Shown in pieces: positions 43,290-53,812 of a stretch of DNA of 64,000 nucleotides (position 1 is the first letter of the stretch; each line of letters starts with the position of its first letter). Source of the DNA: Nothophaeocryptopus gaeumannii (lineage: Eukaryota; Ascomycota; Dothideomycetes; Mycosphaerellales; Mycosphaerellaceae); assembly GCA_031771865.1 (NCBI GenBank), contig JASISA010000010.1, positions 2,294,001 through 2,358,000 of the forward strand, in the 5' to 3' direction. Below the pieces are notes generated by a model. That model was not told where the DNA came from and made no database searches. It saw only the letters and a list, made by a program, of their open reading frames with translations. Both the position numbers and the translations under genes were made by a program.

Positions 43290-45071
43290 TTAAAGTGGCT
43301 GACCAGCAGCCTCAAATACTGCTCTAGTTCGGTCACTCGGCTGCCTCTGTGTACTAGCAGTAGGCGTTTCAAACTCCGGCAGATCTCCGCCATTGTTGAC
43401 ATACTCATGCGCTGCAGTGCGGAGGTGATGGTATGCATGAACATGCAGCTTTTGCAGCCCAGGCAATGCTGATTCCTCACCACCATGAAACATGATTGGA
43501 TAGCCGCTAGTATGAAGCATATCATTACACCACTCGAGAGATATTGGAGGTAGATATGCGAGCAAATCTGCGAATAGAATCAGCTGGAGTGAACTACTAA
43601 GTTCAGCTTACAGCATCCCCTGCGAGCCTGCGAGTGCCGCTGCGAGTGACATGGGCAGCTACGAGTGCCGCTGCGAGTAACATGGGCAGCTACGAGTGCC
43701 TAGCTACGAGTGGCTCCGGCAGTTACGAGTGTGCACACCGCTACTTACCAAACTCTGCAATCTTGTCAACCCATTGCTGTAAAACCGGATCTTCAGTATC
43801 CAGTAAATGCCCGTAGAAGTCACCGCCGTGAAGCTCCGGATAGTCGTAGAGATTGTTGGGCTCTCCAGCTACATGCTTAGCAACTGTCTGTTCGTTGTGC
43901 TTACGGATTGTATGAGTATTCCAGCAGTGTACAAACTCTCCAGTTGTATACCTCATTACAGGGATGTAGATTGCGAGCCAGGCAATACGATCTGCTTTAA
44001 GAGCTGCGTTATAATGCCCTTCCTCTCGGAGTTGATTGAAATAGTCTCTCCAGCGGTTGAATACTGACTTTGCTGCCTCGCCCCACTAGTGCTCAATAGT
44101 CTGACTTCCTTTGCTTGTTGTATACTAGAAGGCATCGCTGAAAGTGATATGTTCGCTAGCAAGGTGCTCACGTAGGAGAAGATGTGCGTCCGCAAGCATT
44201 GGAGTTTCAACGCCCTGATCAGATCGTATGATATTAGGCATACGGCCGGCCTTGTAGATCGTGATGATGTACTGTGCAAAAACCGAGAACTTGGTCTTAG
44301 CTAGCGGCCCAACAAAGTACCAGATAATCTTCCTTGAAAAGACGTCGATACAGGCGTAGATCGAGCATCCATAATTAGCCAGCTTACAAAAAGCATCAAT
44401 AGAGTATACATTATCAGCTCCTCGAGCTTGAGGCCTTACGCTACGAGGTTTACTGCGTTTACCAGGTCGACGGCTCTCAAAGCTGCTGGCACCTTGGCAC
44501 GGGCAATACGGAAGATGCGGTCTCTACGAGTGATCAGCGAGTGCAGCCTACGAGTGCGAGTGCCTGAGTGAATGAATACAAAGGCGTACCTGCCAATGAA
44601 GTGCCATTTCTCACGAATAGTTTGGGCCAACTTGCGATATCCAAAGTCCTGTGCAGCACCATGCCCAAGCACATGGTCCAATGCCTCGCTAATAGCGGCA
44701 TCCACCTCTTCAGAAGATTCTGCTGGATACCTCTTATATAGGCCTATATCACGCCTCAACCGCTGATATTGTATGAGGGAGATATTGTAGCCATCTGCCT
44801 GTAGATACTGAACTTCCCTCTCATCTTTGTACGAGTACAGCCAGAAACGCTCAATAATACGGGCTCTGAGGGCATTGTCTACCTGTAGAGGAGCCTGTCG
44901 AATACGAGCACCCCACTGCTTTAGCCTCCTCTTCAGAGTCTTGACAGATATATCAATATCGTAGTAGGTTCGTAGATTATCGCATATCGCAGTGTATTCG
45001 CGTCGGTCAAAGAAGATCCAGTGCTCAATCTGGGCTCGCACGGGCTCGAGGTCAACGGTATGAGGCGCCAT
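43290..45071 (-). pseudogene. Integrase-core (rve-type DDE) transposase, damaged
   Basis: It starts MAPHTVDLEPVRAQIEHW at 45071. The N-terminal region (residues 10-70) is helix-turn-helix/Clr5-like. Intron 1 is 44589-44524, intron 2 is 43748-43568 (181 nt, packed with at least seven copies of the 9-bp motif). The DDE core is recognisable: NVYSIDAFCKLANYG (first D), IRSDQGVETPMLADAH (second D), then GSQTIEH with the expected E before WWG. Two TAG codons interrupt it near 44129 and 44091, both at positions where the family has Trp. A one-base frameshift lies near 44480. The C-terminal exon (43567-43290) is intact. The two stops are G-to-A changes of TGG, compatible with light RIP. This copy should be non-autonomous. 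Confidence 0.7.
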
Positions 45072-45156
45072 ATGCACTTGCGAGTGCAGGTACGAGTGTA
45101 GGCACGAGTGTAGGGCAATATAACGAGTGTAGATAAGAGTGTGGAAGCCGAGGCGA

Positions 45157-45222
45157 AAGTTGATATGACCCTTAGTCATGAACAGGGCTCTGCCCGGCGT
45201 CATGAACAGGGCTCTGCCCGGC
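45157..45222 (-). repeat. Right terminal inverted repeat with tandem-duplicated end
   Basis: 45157-45194 mirrors the left repeat. The outer unit TCATGAACAGGGCTCTGC plus CCGGC (45176-45198) is repeated at 45200-45222 with a 24-bp period. Confidence 0.85.
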
Positions 45223-45303
45223 TTCCGAGGCTTCCTTGTCCCAGGGTCGAAGCTGTAAACTAGAAACATCACAAACGCCTCCAAATCAGACTATGTCTCG
45301 TCA

Positions 45304-45709
45304 ATGCTGAAGACTCCCACCAAGAACAACGAAGTCCTCCGGATGGAAATCAACCCTCCTCCATTCCTCCAGAGAAGTAAAGTTCACAATCCACAGGCTT
45401 TGCCCCGGCGGAGGAGAAGTACCGGCTCACCACCACAGCGTGATCTGGGATTACTTTGTCCCTCTCTCCGGCAGAGCTACGATTGAGACGAAGACGAGAG
45501 ACGGAACTCACGCGAATTCTGATATGGCGCCGGACACATTTCTAACTATGCCGCCAGAGGATGTTCATCGCTTGGTGAATAGGAGTGAGAATGAAGAATT
45601 TGTGTCTTCAATTGCACAGGTACCCAGGCACAAACATGATCTTGTGGATGCTGTTTCTGGTGAGAAAGCTGGTGATTTTGATGATATTGCTAAGAAGAAG
45701 GCGCAATGA
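45304..45709 (+). CDS. Uncertain hypothetical ORF or gene remnant
   Basis: A coding-like frame runs to a stop at 45709, including VIWDYFVPLSGRATIETKT, DTFLTMPPEDVHRLVN and ending GDFDDIAKKKAQ. Its upstream part (GREVKFTIHRL-like) has no ATG before a stop near 45313. Either a first exon is missing or the gene was cut when the transposon landed about 80-200 bp away. No family recognised. Confidence 0.3.
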
Positions 45710-45958
45710 AGATTTCTGGCCTACACCCAAAACTCCGACCCGGCTCCGCTCACTGTCTCAGATTCAGATCCGATGCAACGGCACGCCAATCTGATTGTAT
45801 AACACAAAACATCCGCACTGAGAAAGTCCGTATCTCCTGCGCGACAGATCGGATCTGTGACTCGTGGCTAGCATTTCAAAGCTTCCTCATCTGTCGAAAC
45901 CCTCTATACATCACGCACAGTCCGTTGCCGCTAATCGACCACTCAGTCAATAGCAGAC

Positions 45959-47426
45959 CTAGTTCGCAGTCCCATTAGCCTGCGTAAGCCCATTGATGGC
46001 TCCATTAATAGTGGCTTCAGCTTGCAGAGGACTATCAGCCAGCGTGATCTCCACCAAGCTCAACTCTCCCTGCTCCGGTCGATGGATCTGCAGCAACTTG
46101 AGAGGTGGCTGGATGGAAGCGCACATGCCAGCGAAGGCGCTCTGAGTCCTCTCACGTCCGTTCAAATTCATCAACATGAGCAAGTCACGATCATGCATCC
46201 TCCTCTCCGTCTCTCTCGGCTCCTTTCCAGACTCTGGAACAACGACTTCGTTCAAGATAATCCTATCTTGTGGTCGAAGGCCAGTAGCGAGTTGCTGCAG
46301 GATCTTGGTCGCATACTTGTCTGACCAGTCGTGGAGAATGAATCGGCAAAAGTAGGCAATGCCTTCCTCTCCCTGCACCTTATGAACCGGCTGCGGCGTC
46401 ATGAAATCGTGCGGCGCAAACTCGATTCGGTTCTTGAGAGCCTCGGGACAAGCCTTCGCGCCGACCTCGACAGTCTCCGGCAAGTCCTGAACCTGGAATC
46501 GCAGGTTGGGATACTTCTCCGCGAGAGCCATAGCGACATGTCCCGGACCACCACCGACATCAACGATCAAATGACCAGAGCCTTCCTGAAGCAAGTGCCA
46601 AGGGTAGCCTCCGTTAACAGCATGTCGGAAATCGTAAGACCCGCCTGCGGCGATACCACGCATGGCCCGAGCGAACATCTCATGATCTTTCTTTCCATCT
46701 GGTTCTCTGAACCTCGCAAACTGAGCAATCTTTCTCCCAATGCTCTCCCCATAAGCAGCCTCGTCCGCCTCCATCGAGTATCCATACTTTTCAATCGCCT
46801 TCGGAATCGCCGCACCGGCAGGATACGCGATCGTCAAGGAAAGATACATCCAAGCCTCAAGATCAGGATCCGTGACGAGGAGGGAGGAGACGTCGTTGTG
46901 AGCTACATAGCCGCCTGGAATGTCCTGGAAGAGACCGAAGGAGACGGCGTGTTGCATTGTGCGTTCGACGAGGGCGGGGGACACATTCTGCCCGACTTCC
47001 TCGGCAATTTTGGCGTAGGTGGTGGCGCCTTGGAGGGGGATGTGGTTGGCGAATTTGTATTTGAGAATCACTTGGAAAGAGGCGGCGGCACATGGCTGGT
47101 GGGAGAAGCATCGTTAGCCTCCGCTACTGACCTCGACAACAAAACCCTGTTGAGCTTCTTCAATTTACCTGGAACGAAAGATCCAACAAGATATCTCGTG
47201 GCCCTCTCGCAAGGCGGATTATCTGCTCAGCAGCCTCAATGACGGTGCTCCTGGCATCGTAAAACGACTGGTTCTCCTTTGACTGTGGAAGATTTGGAAT
47301 AGGATTGTTGGTCGCAGACAGTCCAGGCAGACCCTTCTTGCTCAGGAACTTGTTGAGCTGGGCTGATGCTGAAGTGAGAGTCGCAGTGAGCTCGAAGAGC
47401 TCGTCTGCTTCGACGCGGGAATGCAT
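45959..47426 (-). CDS. SAM-dependent O-methyltransferase, PKS-tailoring type
   Basis: Predicted 464 aa from exons 47426-47169 and 47095-45959. The 73-nt intron (GTAAAT/CCAG) joins LDLSFQ to PCAAASFQVILKYKF, matching the usual start of the catalytic part. The winged-helix dimerisation region is at about 95-160, the SAM loop VDVGGGPGH at 264-272 and the catalytic HDW at 341-343 (RFILHDWSDK), so unlike the enzyme at 9.5 kb the base is present. The family methylates hydroxyl groups of aromatic polyketides. It is divergently transcribed from the gene at 47.9 kb. No synthase is in the window, so the substrate is unknown. Confidence 0.88.
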
Positions 47427-47933
47427 GTTTGGAATTGGGGTTGAAGTCCTTGGTTGACTGAACGACTTGTTGGAAGAAGTTGAGTGCGACTGCGAGGTCG
47501 AGTGTTGTTGCTGGTGTTGTATCTTTCCTGTGACAATGGTATTAATATTTGAGTAGCGTTGGGTGTTTCGATTGGCCGGATCTGATGGCTTGTCTCGGCA
47601 AGCGTGGGTTGCCGAATCCTGCCGTAGTGACTTCGATGACCGGATTCGCGATGCACGCTCTCTGTTTTCGACAACCGGACACACAAGCCACTGAGGTGAA
47701 TACGTTCGTCTCATAGATCTGCCGCGTTTGTCGTAGGATGCCAAGGTCTTCTGTTCTCAAATTGGACGCGCTTGTCGTGAGCTTCGGCGAGTTCAAGCCG
47801 GGCGTACGAAACTAAATGTGAGCATTGTCGACTTCCTCCTCTTGACGACTCCTTCAACATCGTTGAGACTCATCTTACCTATTCAAATTTTCAATCTCCG
47901 CGGTTGTCGGATTCACCCAAGTCACTGCTCGAG
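47427..47933. other. Divergent promoter region
   Basis: About 500 bp between the start codons of the O-methyltransferase (minus) and the conserved hypothetical gene (plus). No obvious TATA box. Confidence 0.5.
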
Positions 47934-48545
47934 ATGTCAGACTCCGGCTCTTCACCAACTTCGTCCGGCTCCATTGAGCCAATTCCCCTCTTCCTGGTTG
48001 GCCAGACTTCTCTCGTGGGCAAGATCGTGTCCTCTTACCTTGCGCCTGAGTATGAGGGTAGGCTGCCATGCTCATCGTTCCACTCGCACTCCAGACACTG
48101 ACTGTGTGCAGTAATCCACCACTCCGCCACAGTTGAGCGAGCCCGTTCCGAGCTCCCAGCACTCCTCTCCGGCCAGGAACCCGAGACGAAATACGATGAG
48201 GTAAGACATATACCGTTGAAACTCGTCCAGCCCATCTGACTTTTCACTTCCCAGGTCGGAACCCACAACTTCTCCTCCCCACCCAAACACATCATTTTCG
48301 GCAAAGGTTTCCAGATTGACAAGGTGAACAAAGTGCGGGAGAGCCTGGGTGAAGAGTGCGAAGGCCACGGTCTCGGATGGTACTGGGCTCCTATCAAGCC
48401 TGGTGAGAGACCGCCGAAGGTGGGAGAAGTTACGGAGGAGCAGCTGAACATCAATGCGAGGAATATTGCGAACAATATTAAGAAGGTTATTGCGGGTGTG
48501 AGGGAGAAGGGGATGGAGGGGAGGGACGGGATTTGGGAGTTGTAG
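47934..48545 (+). CDS. Conserved fungal hypothetical protein
   Basis: Predicted 167 aa from exons 47934-48057, 48112-48200 and 48255-48545. Both introns are 54 nt with GTAGGC/CAG and GTAAGA/CAG borders and join in frame. The N-terminus has a strand-loop IPLFLVGQTSLVGKIVSSYL that resembles a nucleotide-binding start. The middle reads EYEVIHHSATVERARSELP, then VGTHNFSSPPKHIIFGKGF and a helical C-terminus. This looks like a family of small fungal proteins with an NAD-binding-like fold, but I cannot name it. No signal peptide. Confidence 0.7.
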
Positions 48546-49246
48546 ATGGGTGAGAATCAGGGATAGATAGAAGGTGTAGAACAGTGAGTAAGGTGGGCTG
48601 CTTGTTGCGTACGCTGCTTCGTGCTTCCTTACTTTGACGTTGCCCGGAGGTCTTGTACGTGTGGTGACGGTTATCTGGACAGACTGTGCGTATGTATGGC
48701 AGGCGCGTCTTCCATTGAGAGACGATCATTATGTAAGCTACGGAAGGCGCATACGATGCGATGGACATAGTTCTAACTTGTCGCGGCCTGAAATCTCGAA
48801 GCAGCTTCCTCCAACAAAGGCATCAAACCCAACATCACAATGGAGGCGCAGATGCATGATGAGTATTCTGCTCATTCAACGCTCATCGACCAGCCATCGC
48901 CATCTTGTTTGGGCTCCTTGGTTGCACGGGCGTCGACCGCCCGCGGTCTCTGCGCCATGTCCGGCGAAGCAACACCGTACCAGCGCGTCCAGAGTGCCGG
49001 TCGGGGTGTTTTGGCCTGTTCGTCTCCCCGACTCTTTGACTGCGCGACACTGATCATCGGTCAAGTGCATGCAGTTGCACAGATCGCGACCATGGTATTG
49101 TGGATCAAGGGAAGGTGACGCATGCTAAGTTGCGGCCTTCTTGTACTGCCCATTCTGCTCCAACGCTCTTCCCCTTTCCTGTCGACCAAGCATCTTTCCC
49201 TTTCATACCGCTGCTGCCAAGTCATACCCATCGATGTGCCGTCCCC
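48546..49246. other. Intergenic region upstream of the MFS transporter
   Basis: About 700 bp with no supported gene. It contains the MFS promoter and 5' UTR. Confidence 0.5.
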
Positions 49247-51326
49247 ATGGCATCTAGCCACGAACACTCGAGACGCACATCGGATCAAGCTCCCTCTGTC
49301 GACTTGTCCCACGTCTCTAAACACAGCTTCGACGACGAAGAGCAGAAGCCGTGCTTCGTGTGCGGACATGTGGATGAGTCCGAGTCAAGACCTACCTCAC
49401 AGGATAACGAGTGGAAGCGCGGCTCCGAAGCGACCGTGGTAGATCCACAAGCAGCCTCCCACCACAAACCAAAGGACGACGACACCCAACAGATGAAGGA
49501 GACGCCGGACGACAAGAGCACCTACTCTCGGGACCCCGATGCGCCAAAAGGCGAAGATGACACTGAGGTGACAGATGAGAAGAAGGAAGAGGATGAATCA
49601 CAGTACCCTACAGGCGCCAAGCTTCTCGTCATCTGCATCTCCCTCTGCGTGAGCGTCTTCATCGTCGCGCTCAGCAACACCATCATTGCTACAGCCATTC
49701 CGACAATCACTTCGGCCTTCAATAGCTATAGCGACATCGGCTGGTACAGCTCTGGAGAGGCCATTACTGCGACCGCACTCCAGCTACCTTTTGGGCGAGC
49801 TTACAAGCTGCTCAACCTGAAATGGACCTTCATCGCTTCACTGGGTATCTACCTTGTCGGCAGCATCATCTGCGCCGCGGCACCAAACTCAGTTGCACTC
49901 ATCGTGGGCAGGGCCGTCGCTGGTATTGGAAACGCTGGTGTCTTCGGCGGAACATTCATCATCATTGCCCGCAGCATTCCTTTGAGAAAGCGCAGTCTGT
50001 ACACTGGCCTGGTCGGTGGCACTTTCGCAATCGCCTCTGTTCTGGGTCCCATCATTGGTGGCGCATTCACCTCGCGAGTCACCTGGCGTTGGTGCTTCTG
50101 GATCAACCTACCTGTCGGAGTGCCAGCCATGCTCATCATTCTGTTTTTCCTGCCATCCAGCCTTGGCTACAACAAGACTGGCGAACTGAAGAAGCTGAAG
50201 TGGTGGCAAATCATCCTCAAGTTTGATCCTCTGGGCACGATCCTCATTCTTGGGGCCATCATTTGCCTGATCCTCGCTCTTCAGTGGGGCGGCGCGGAAT
50301 ACCCATGGAGCAGTGGCCGAGTCATTGCCGCTCTGACTGTGTTTGCTGTCACCTTCGTGGCATGGCTCGTCGTTCAGTACTTTCAGGGAGAAGAGGCCAC
50401 ACTTCCGTACAGTGTTATCGCACAGAGGACTGTCTTTGGCGCTACATTCTATACTCTCGCCATTGCTATGGCGTTCGGCATTATGGTGTACTACATTCCC
50501 ATCTGGTAAGTCCTCACAATGATCAGCATTTTCTAAGCACACGTTAACAAATTGCTTTAGGTTCCAGTCTGTCAAGGGCGACAATGCTGAGCAATCCGGC
50601 TTCAAGCAGCTCGCACTCGTCATAAGCTTGACGGTCAGCTCTGTCGCCACCGGAGGTCTCGTTGTCGCTGTCGGCTACTACAACCCATTCCTCTACCTGG
50701 GTACAATCTTCGCCTCCGTCGGATCTGGCCTTCTCTACACCATCGATGTCGACACCGCTCTGGCCAAGCTCATCGGCTACCAAATCCTCTTCGGTCTCGG
50801 CATCGGCGTCAGTCTGCAACAGTGCAACATCGCCATTCAAGCCGTCCTGCCCGACGACAAAATCCCATCGGGCACCTCTCTAGTGCTCTTCACCCGTCTC
50901 CTCGGGACCGCCATCTCCGCTCCAGTCGCTCAATCCGTCCTGCAACAACAACTCGCCAAACGTCTCGGCCAAAACGTCGCCTCCATGGTCTACGGCGATG
51001 GAGGCGCTACCAACGTTCGCGCTTCCTTGGAACAAATGTTTGGCGTTGGGACCACGGCACTTAGGTCGGCGCTGGAGGCTTTCAACACGAGTGTTACGCA
51101 GACGTTCTTGGTTGCCTTGATCCTGAGTGCGATTACGTTGCCTTTTGCGCTCATGGTTGAGTGGAAGAGTGTGAAGAAGGAGAAGAGGGAGAATGAGGAT
51201 AAGATGGAGGGGAAGAATGGAAAGAAGAGTAAGGAGGCGAAGGCTGAGGAGGGTGAGGGTGGGAAGATGGAGAAGGGCGAGGGTGAGGAGGTGGAGGCTG
51301 GTGCAGGTACCGAGCAGTTCAAGTGA
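49247..51326 (+). CDS. MFS drug/toxin efflux pump, DHA2-like 14-TM family
   Basis: Predicted 674 aa from exons 49247-50505 and 50561-51326, with a 55-nt intron (GTAAGT/TAG) joining YYIPIW to FQSVKG. A long acidic N-terminal tail (about 125 residues, Asp/Glu/Lys-rich) precedes 14 predicted helices. The family markers are clear: SNTIIATAIPTI at helix 1, GWYSSGEAITATALQLPFG, then VGRAVAGIGNAG and VLGPIIGGAF (antiporter motif), and WRWCFWINLPVG. The C-terminal tail is highly charged (Lys/Glu). Related pumps export polyketide toxins or azoles by proton antiport in the plasma membrane. It stands near an AflR-like regulator and tailoring genes. ATG 49247 is the first in frame. Confidence 0.9.
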
Positions 51327-51734
51327 GCTGTTGAGCTACGTGATTGAGATGGGTAGTAGAGGTTAGTCAACATTGACAGCGTACTAGCGTCAGATAGAAG
51401 GCATGGAGATGGTTTCATGCCGTGTAATAATAAAGAGACTGGAAAACTGTTCATCCAATGTCTCTGTTCTCAATTTCAGTGCTGTGAATTTTCTCAAGGG
51501 ATCGACAGTCTTTTCTGTAGGACTATCTACTACGAGAACCATTGTTATGCTTCATGATTCAGCTCTGGTATTGAGAGATCCACCGAACAGAGACGTGATG
51601 CGAGGTACGAGATATAAACATCTCACAAAAGTGATACTGGAATCGATCGCGGAACGCCTCCAGTACATTGATTTCATATCTCATCTCCTCCTATGCCAAA
51701 CGTTCTTCGTGCTGTGAAATAAGCCTCCTTCATG

Positions 51735-52253
51735 CTAGAACACATGCTGTTCCGCCCACCCAACACTCGTCCTCGTCCGCGCCACATCCGCAAAGTTATA
51801 ATGATCCGGCATGTACTTTCCCGTAAAATCTTCATCCATACGCATCTTCTCCAATACACTAGTGTCGGGCATCAAAATCTGCACGACCGTATCATAATCC
51901 ACAAGATACTCGTGCATTTTATCACCAAATATCTCAATGAACTGAGGACCAAACACCGCTTTAACTGTTTCGGAATCGGATGGGTCCATATGTGTTACTA
52001 TCGAAGATTTAGTATACATACTCGAAAAGCTTGATGCCAGAGACTTGCCTGTGTAGGAGATTGCGCCGTACTTTGCGAGGATGGATTTGAAGAGGGGGGT
52101 GTTGATGTTTGTCATATGGGCGCGGTAGACTTCTGTGGTGATTTCGGGCTTTTTGTACATGTAGAGGTTGTATGCGAGGACAGATTTTGGAGAGGTCTTG
52201 GAGTTTGGTGAGGAGGTGGAGACCTCTGACGGGGCAGGAGAGATTGAACCCAT
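51735..52253 (-). CDS. EthD-domain protein (dimeric alpha/beta barrel) with a GC-AG intron
   Basis: Predicted 155 aa from exons 52253-52049 and 51997-51735. The intervening 51 nt (51998-52048) begins GCAAGT and ends TAG. It is a multiple of three and open, so an unspliced 172-aa reading is also possible. Removing it gives GAISYTVTHMDPSDSE, which fits the EthD family where a Y-[ST]-x-T-H segment follows the first half. The first half holds LAYNLYMYKKPEITTEVYRAHM (EthD helix) and the second VDYDTVVQILMPD. EthD-like proteins act in polyketide ring chemistry and degradative pathways; the role here is unknown. It converges with the MFS gene. Confidence 0.78.
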   Translation of the reverse strand: MGSISPAPSEVSTSSPNSKTSPKSVLAYNLYMYKKPEITTEVYRAHMTNINTPLFKSILAKYGAISYTGKSLASSFSSMYTKSSIVTHMDPSDSETVKAVFGPQFIEIFGDKMHEYLVDYDTVVQILMPDTSVLEKMRMDEDFTGKYMPDHYNFADVARTRTSVGWAEQHVF

Positions 52254-53812
52254 TTTGGAAGGATGTTGATGGGTTGATAGTGTAGGGCGGTGGGTGAGAG
52301 TGGTGATGGAATAGATAGTGAGGGTAAAGGGTTTGGAGTGTGCATGGCAAGAGCGCTTGGGTGAAGAGATGGTCCAGCCTACCTACCGAAGCCTACCGGC
52401 GTTCTTCGCCGTGCATGTGAGATGCATCGTTGAGATGCAGCCTGGCAGATGTTGCAAGAGAGAGGTGAAGTCACAGGAAGCTTTGATTCAAGTCTAATCA
52501 AAACTTGATGGCGTGGTCAGTCAGGCTTTAGCCTCAGGCACCGCCGGTTACCGATCGGTATCTTTTCGCGTAGCTCGACTTCAGCTTCTCTCTCCTCCAC
52601 CACGATCCAGCACCACCGACGACAGCGCGTCCGATGCATCATCCCCGACCGGCCCAGGCCCTCTATCAGCCCTACGCGCGCCATGGGGTCGCCATCCCCG
52701 TCGATTGAGCCTCATGCTCGGTGAACATGCGCTTTGACACCGGATTCGTCTACATCGCGATCACTACGGCTGCTTGACCCGGCAAGATTAGGTTGCGGTC
52801 TTGACGAGAGACAAGCTCCGAGCAGGCGCTACGTGCACAAGAATGCCGTTTGAGTTCGGCGGCGATATTTGTGGGCAGGCCTGATACTTGCACAGGATCC
52901 ACCATAGCGAACCTATGATGGATGTAGCGACTCCGGGCACAAACTATCTGAGCCGCTCTATCGGGTACGGCCTTTTTCGCCTGATACGAAACGCAGTACC
53001 GACAGTGGTCTGGCAGACCGCATCGGAAGTCCGACCCCTGTGCATCGATCACACAGTCTTTGGAATACTGTATTGTCCACGCTCGTCTTCACAACTGCAT
53101 CGACAGGTGCGTTGCTCTATTTTGGGACACATGTGTGCTTCAGGTAAGGGATTTCTCTATGTCACCGAACACCCACGCTATGTTTCAGGAACTCTCTTTG
53201 CCACCCTCTTCTCTCAAGAAGTCCAGCGCATGAACCATTGCGCCGAGCAATCACAGATCTGAGCCTCACCTTCCAGAATGAGCGGACCCCGATGCCCCGG
53301 CTAGCGGTTGTCTCCAACCCGACAACTCTGTGCGATGGCACCCGGCCCTAGTCTGGAGACCATGTGACCATTGCTGTGGCAGCCAAGCGGCGTGCTCGCA
53401 TTCAACCGAACGTAACAGCCCTCTATTCACGAACGTAAATGGCAACGGTTGCTATCGACATGGTCACCACTGCTTTGTATGAGAGAGAGTGGATGAAACG
53501 GTGCGCAGCAACTTAAACATACTACGATCGCTGGAAAGAAGTCGCACAAAGCCAAAGAAGGCACCGAGACTCGTCTCATACTAAACTCGATGGCCGGGCA
53601 TAGCGTCATAGCATCGACAGGCTAAGCATAGCATCGCATCCATTCCTCGATGGTTCAAAGTAGCAGTAGCCTCCAGGTGACGCCTTCCATTTTGAAAATC
53701 TTTTCGAAAGTCCCCATTCTCCACTATTCATCTTACGGTCGTTCACGTTTGATCTACAAACCTCCCGGCGTTGACGACTGAACAGCGCGTAACTGCACAC
53801 TGACCATCAACA
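52254..53812. other. Intergenic region between EthD and AflR-like genes
   Basis: About 1.56 kb with no supported gene. It holds the promoters of the divergent EthD and regulator genes. A 124-codon plus-strand frame at 52888-53262 has no recognisable motif and is not called. Confidence 0.5.

Larger units (their letters stand above)
40428..45222. mobile_element. 4.8-kb TIR DNA transposon with integrase-type transposase and a dispersed 9-bp motif
   Basis: A 38-bp perfect terminal inverted repeat (40428-40465 and 45157-45194) starts GGCAGAGCCCTGTTCATG and ends TATCAACTT. At the right end the outer part is tandemly duplicated (45176-45199 and 45200-45222). Inside are a plus-strand zinc-finger gene, a minus-strand accessory gene and a minus-strand transposase of the integrase-core type. 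The 9-mer CACTCGCAG/CACTCGTAG or its complement occurs about 30 times in exons, introns and subterminal DNA. Base composition is normal, so the element has barely been touched by RIP and is a recent or low-copy arrival. No target-site duplication was identified. Confidence 0.8.

Noticed and set aside
43620..43735. CRISPR-like or satellite array
   Set aside because: The repeated units are irregular copies of the transposon's 9-bp motif inside a transposase intron; no constant repeat-spacer pattern, and the genome is eukaryotic.
46331..47242. 303-codon plus-strand reading frame
   Set aside because: Antisense to the second O-methyltransferase, whose motifs are clear on the minus strand.
52888..53262. 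124-codon frame between EthD and AflR-like genes
   Set aside because: No recognisable motif, signal peptide or splice signals; the composition looks random.
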